From: Hydrogenophaga sp. 2FB
Lineage (GTDB): Bacteria; Pseudomonadota; Gammaproteobacteria; Burkholderiales; Burkholderiaceae_C
Reading direction: 5' to 3'
Assembly: GCF_005503365.1 (NCBI RefSeq)
Contig: NZ_SCML01000002.1
Span: 1 to 64,000 of the forward strand
Length of the DNA: 64,000 nucleotides
Positions 62,190 through 64,000 of the stretch are shown here, in pieces. Each line of letters begins with the position of its first letter. Positions within the stretch are counted from its first letter, which is position 1. The translations under genes were made by a program, and so were the position numbers. The notes beneath the pieces are model-generated. The model saw only the letters and a program-made list of their open reading frames with translations, searched no databases and was not told where the DNA came from.

Positions 62190-62201
62190 TCGTGGGCGCA
62201 T

Positions 62202-62459
62202 TTAGCTTAGGTGTTTACCCACCAGGCCAGTCATTTCAAACATGGTGACTTCATCCTTGCCGAATACTGCCTTGAGCTTGGCGTCGGCCAGGATGTTTCG
62301 CATGTTCTTGGGGTTCTGCAGGTTGTTCGCCTTGATGTAAACCCACATCTGCTTCACGACCTCGGTTCTAGGCAGCGGGGCCGGTCCGATGATGGCGGCC
62401 AATTCAGGGCTGGGAGTGAGGGAGCGATTGAACGCGGTTTGCTTCTTCTCAGTGGTCAT
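62202..62459 (-). CDS. SWIB/MDM2-domain protein
   Basis: 85 residues, almost entirely one SWIB domain: SPELAAIIGPAPLPRTEVVKQMWVYIKANNLQNPKNMRNILADAKLKAVFGKDEVTMFEMTGLVGKHL. The family is common in eukaryotic chromatin remodellers and in a limited set of bacteria (chlamydiae, some proteobacteria), where the function is poorly known but DNA or topoisomerase association is suspected. It stands alone between the 61527 gene and an unknown minus-strand gene. Confidence 0.88.
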   Translation of the reverse strand: MTTEKKQTAFNRSLTPSPELAAIIGPAPLPRTEVVKQMWVYIKANNLQNPKNMRNILADAKLKAVFGKDEVTMFEMTGLVGKHLS

Positions 62460-62546
62460 CAGAGTCTCATCAGTTGAAACCGAGATTCTAGGTCGGCCGC
62501 CAGAGCACTCCCGCCACCATGTCCAGAGGACCAGGATGCATGCTGA

Positions 62547-62951
62547 TCAGGGCGGCCCTGCGAAGACGTCGAGGTGATTGACCACCATATTCGCCGGAGC
62601 TGACGATGAGCCAGGGAGCACCCAGTCCGATCCGCGGAGCTTTGAGAAGCTGATTCCGCGCGACTTCGTGGTGGCTGGATCCTTCTTGCCGGATTCTTTT
62701 TGCCGCACCTTGGTGGATCCAGCTTTGGCAGAAGACTGCAACTTGGTTCGCTTTTTTGCAGCAACTCCAGTCTCAGCTTCCGAGATGGCGGGTCCAACTG
62801 CGACATCTGAAGTGATTTTTTCAGCCTCTTGCCTTCCCAGCGTTGGGTCAATCTCAAGATCTTGATGATCATGGGCGCTGAGCAGGTTGGCGGAGGCAGG
62901 TTGTACTGTCTTCGATGAAGAGAAGAGGAGGGAGCGGATTTGTTCAAACAT
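62547..62951 (-). CDS. Unknown basic, low-complexity protein
   Basis: 134 residues from MFEQIRSLLFSSSKTV, with AAAGGA six bases upstream. The middle is Lys/Ala/Ser-rich (VAAKKRTKLQSSAKAGSTKVRQKESGKKDPATTKSRG), likely disordered and nucleic-acid binding. The C-terminus is ISFSKLRGSDWVLPGSSSAPANMVVNHLDVFAGPP. A convincing promoter lies right before it. No family recognised. It is the last gene before the divergent DinG helicase. Confidence 0.6.
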   Translation of the reverse strand: MFEQIRSLLFSSSKTVQPASANLLSAHDHQDLEIDPTLGRQEAEKITSDVAVGPAISEAETGVAAKKRTKLQSSAKAGSTKVRQKESGKKDPATTKSRGISFSKLRGSDWVLPGSSSAPANMVVNHLDVFAGPP

Positions 62952-62969
62952 GCATGATCCTTTGTGGAA

Positions 62970-62998
62970 AGGATATACAAAACACCGCTTTCTGTCAA
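62970..62998 (-). promoter_or_regulatory. Sigma-70-like promoter
   Basis: On the minus strand TTGACA (62998-62993), spacer with GTTTTG, then TATATC/TATCCT (about 62977-62970), 20 bp before the gene start. It closely resembles the promoter at 41879-41904, sharing GTGTTTTGTATATC. Confidence 0.65.
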
Positions 62999-63045
62999 CC
63001 GAGTCTGGCGATGTTTGGAAGAAGCACCACGCATGGTAATATGTG

Positions 63046-63090
63046 TAAGAGATATCCATAACACACTGCGTATAAGCAGTAAAAGATAGC
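63046..63090 (+). promoter_or_regulatory. TAAGAGATATC operators before dinG
   Basis: A perfect copy at 63046-63056 and a variant TAAAAGATAGC at 63080-63090, 24 bp apart, with the second ending ten bases before the dinG start. Confidence 0.55.
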
Positions 63091-63100
63091 AGGACAGAAA

Positions 63101-64000
63101 ATGCAAAATCCGGCCAACTCGTCTGCCCAGCCTGTACGCCCTGCGCGCTCCCGCCTTCTTGCCGGATCGCACGCGCTTCAAGACGAGATGACGACGGCTG
63201 TCCTCTTGCCCAATCAGCGTCCTGTTCGCCAGCAGGCCCCACGCTTGCCCGAACCCTTCAATCCAGAAGTGGAATCGTCTGCCTCCAAAAGTGTGGATGG
63301 CATTGATGAGGCGGCGCTTGGTCGAGCCCGCAAGATCATGGGCTCGATGTACGAGCAGGTCAAAGAGAAATGGCCAGGGTTTGTCGCCCGTGATGGCCAG
63401 AACGAAATGATGGAAGCGGCGCTTCTCACCTTCCTCTCCTGCAAGGAAGAGAAGGACGAGACTCGCGGTGCCAACCTGGCCACATTGGAAGCGGGCACTG
63501 GGACCGGCAAGACAGTGGCCTACTTGCTCGCAGCAATCGCGGCGCACAAGGTGACTGGCAAGGGTGTTGTGGTGTCGACCGCTACAGTTGCTCTGCAGGA
63601 GCAGCTGATCGAGCGTGATCTCCCACGGCTTTCCGAGGTCATTGGTGGCATCAAGTTTGACATCCTCAAGGGACGTGGTCGTTATGTCTGCGCCTCAAAG
63701 CTTGAGAACGTGGCGGCAAACACCGTGGGGAGCCTCCTATTTGATGATGAAGATGAGGCCGAGGCAGTCCAAGCTGGGAAGAATGGTGGTTCTGAGCTTT
63801 CTGGTCTTGCACTGCGTTTGACGGCCGAACTTCATTCGAAGAAGTGGAACGGCGAAGTTGACTCGATCCCCGAACGTGTGGATTCATCTGACTGGCGCAA
63901 ACTTCAAGCTGACGGAGCGACGTGCACGGCCAACAAGTGCTCCAACTACTCCAGTTGCGCCTTCTTCTCGGCTCGCAACAGAGCCAAGGACATTCCGATT
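63101..64000 (+). CDS. dinG: DinG-like Fe-S helicase (partial, runs off the right edge)
   Basis: The first 300 residues of an XPD/DinG-type SF2 helicase. A 95-residue Pro/Ser/Arg-rich N-terminal extension precedes the core. Walker A is EAGTGTGKTVAYLL near residue 128 and motif Ia is STATVALQEQL. The iron-sulfur cluster Cys residues are GRYVCAS near 196 and CTANKCSNYSSCAFFS near 273-287. The enzyme would unwind 5'-tailed DNA, D-loops and R-loops. The start follows AGGA, six bases upstream. Two operator copies control it. The gene continues beyond the window. Confidence 0.9.
   Translation, partial: MQNPANSSAQPVRPARSRLLAGSHALQDEMTTAVLLPNQRPVRQQAPRLPEPFNPEVESSASKSVDGIDEAALGRARKIMGSMYEQVKEKWPGFVARDGQNEMMEAALLTFLSCKEEKDETRGANLATLEAGTGTGKTVAYLLAAIAAHKVTGKGVVVSTATVALQEQLIERDLPRLSEVIGGIKFDILKGRGRYVCASKLENVAANTVGSLLFDDEDEAEAVQAGKNGGSELSGLALRLTAELHSKKWNGEVDSIPERVDSSDWRKLQADGATCTANKCSNYSSCAFFSARNRAKDIPI

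Noticed and set aside
62459..63547. Minus-strand frame of 362 codons
   Set aside because: It overlaps the dinG start, its promoter and the 62547 gene, and shows no conserved features.

Overview
The window reads as part of a large, mobile plasmid from a beta-proteobacterium. The Bug/TctC solute-binding proteins, MarR, LysR and fumarylacetoacetate-hydrolase gene types, the G+C-rich codon use and the many plasmid-backbone genes all suggest Burkholderiales, perhaps Comamonadaceae-like; the host is inferred, not proven. No rRNA, tRNA or CRISPR array was seen.

Region 1 (1-20.8 kb) is a patchwork accessory island. A Tn3-family transposase (253-3204) abuts a fragment of a second Tn3 transposase at the left edge. 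Next come an unknown two-lobed protein, a TnpS-like tyrosine recombinase, a HigB/HigA-type (Tad/Ata-like) toxin-antitoxin pair, an IS3 remnant joined to an Rhs fragment, an IS5-family element and a broken LysR gene. A catabolic cluster follows (9.6-19.2 kb): SDR dehydrogenase, acyl-CoA synthetase, two Bug periplasmic binding proteins, MarR, carboxymuconolactone-decarboxylase-like protein, SCP2-type thiolase, fumarylacetoacetate-hydrolase-family protein, bicupin and a 5'-truncated acyl-CoA dehydrogenase. A KfrA-domain coiled-coil gene resembling tnpT (19.4-20.5 kb) closes it. The divergent tnpS and tnpT genes thus flank about 14 kb of cargo.

Region 2 (20.8-31.7 kb) holds a 750-aa integrase, an XRE-like gene with stacked operators, a small operon (soluble plus membrane protein) divergent from a NYN nuclease, then the maintenance core: seven 18-bp palindromes, parA, parB, an origin with about 21 iterons (CCCATAnnnGGTCACCT) and a DnaA box, and a Rep_3-type initiator.

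Region 3 (31.9-42.7 kb) has rdgC and a plus-strand operon belonging to an IncI/Dot-Icm-like (MPF-I) conjugation system: lytic transglycosylase, DotM/TrbA, DotL/TrbC coupling protein, a Tat-signal DUF882 peptidase and unknown partners. The rest of the transfer apparatus must lie outside.

Region 4 (42.7-64 kb) is a large, mostly undescribed plasmid core. One minus-strand operon carries a metallopeptidase-VWA protein and two paralogous unknown proteins. Another carries ankyrin-like, KfrB-like, UvrD helicase-SLOG, a third distant paralog, TPR and lipoprotein genes. Between and beyond lie a GIY-YIG/HNH nuclease pair, a SWIB-domain protein and a DinG helicase that runs off the right edge. A recurring promoter motif (TAAGAGATATC) ties regions 2-4 together. 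Many proteins here end in a short arginine-rich tail after an Ala/Ser/Pro linker. These two patterns are the strongest hints of an undescribed plasmid-wide system.
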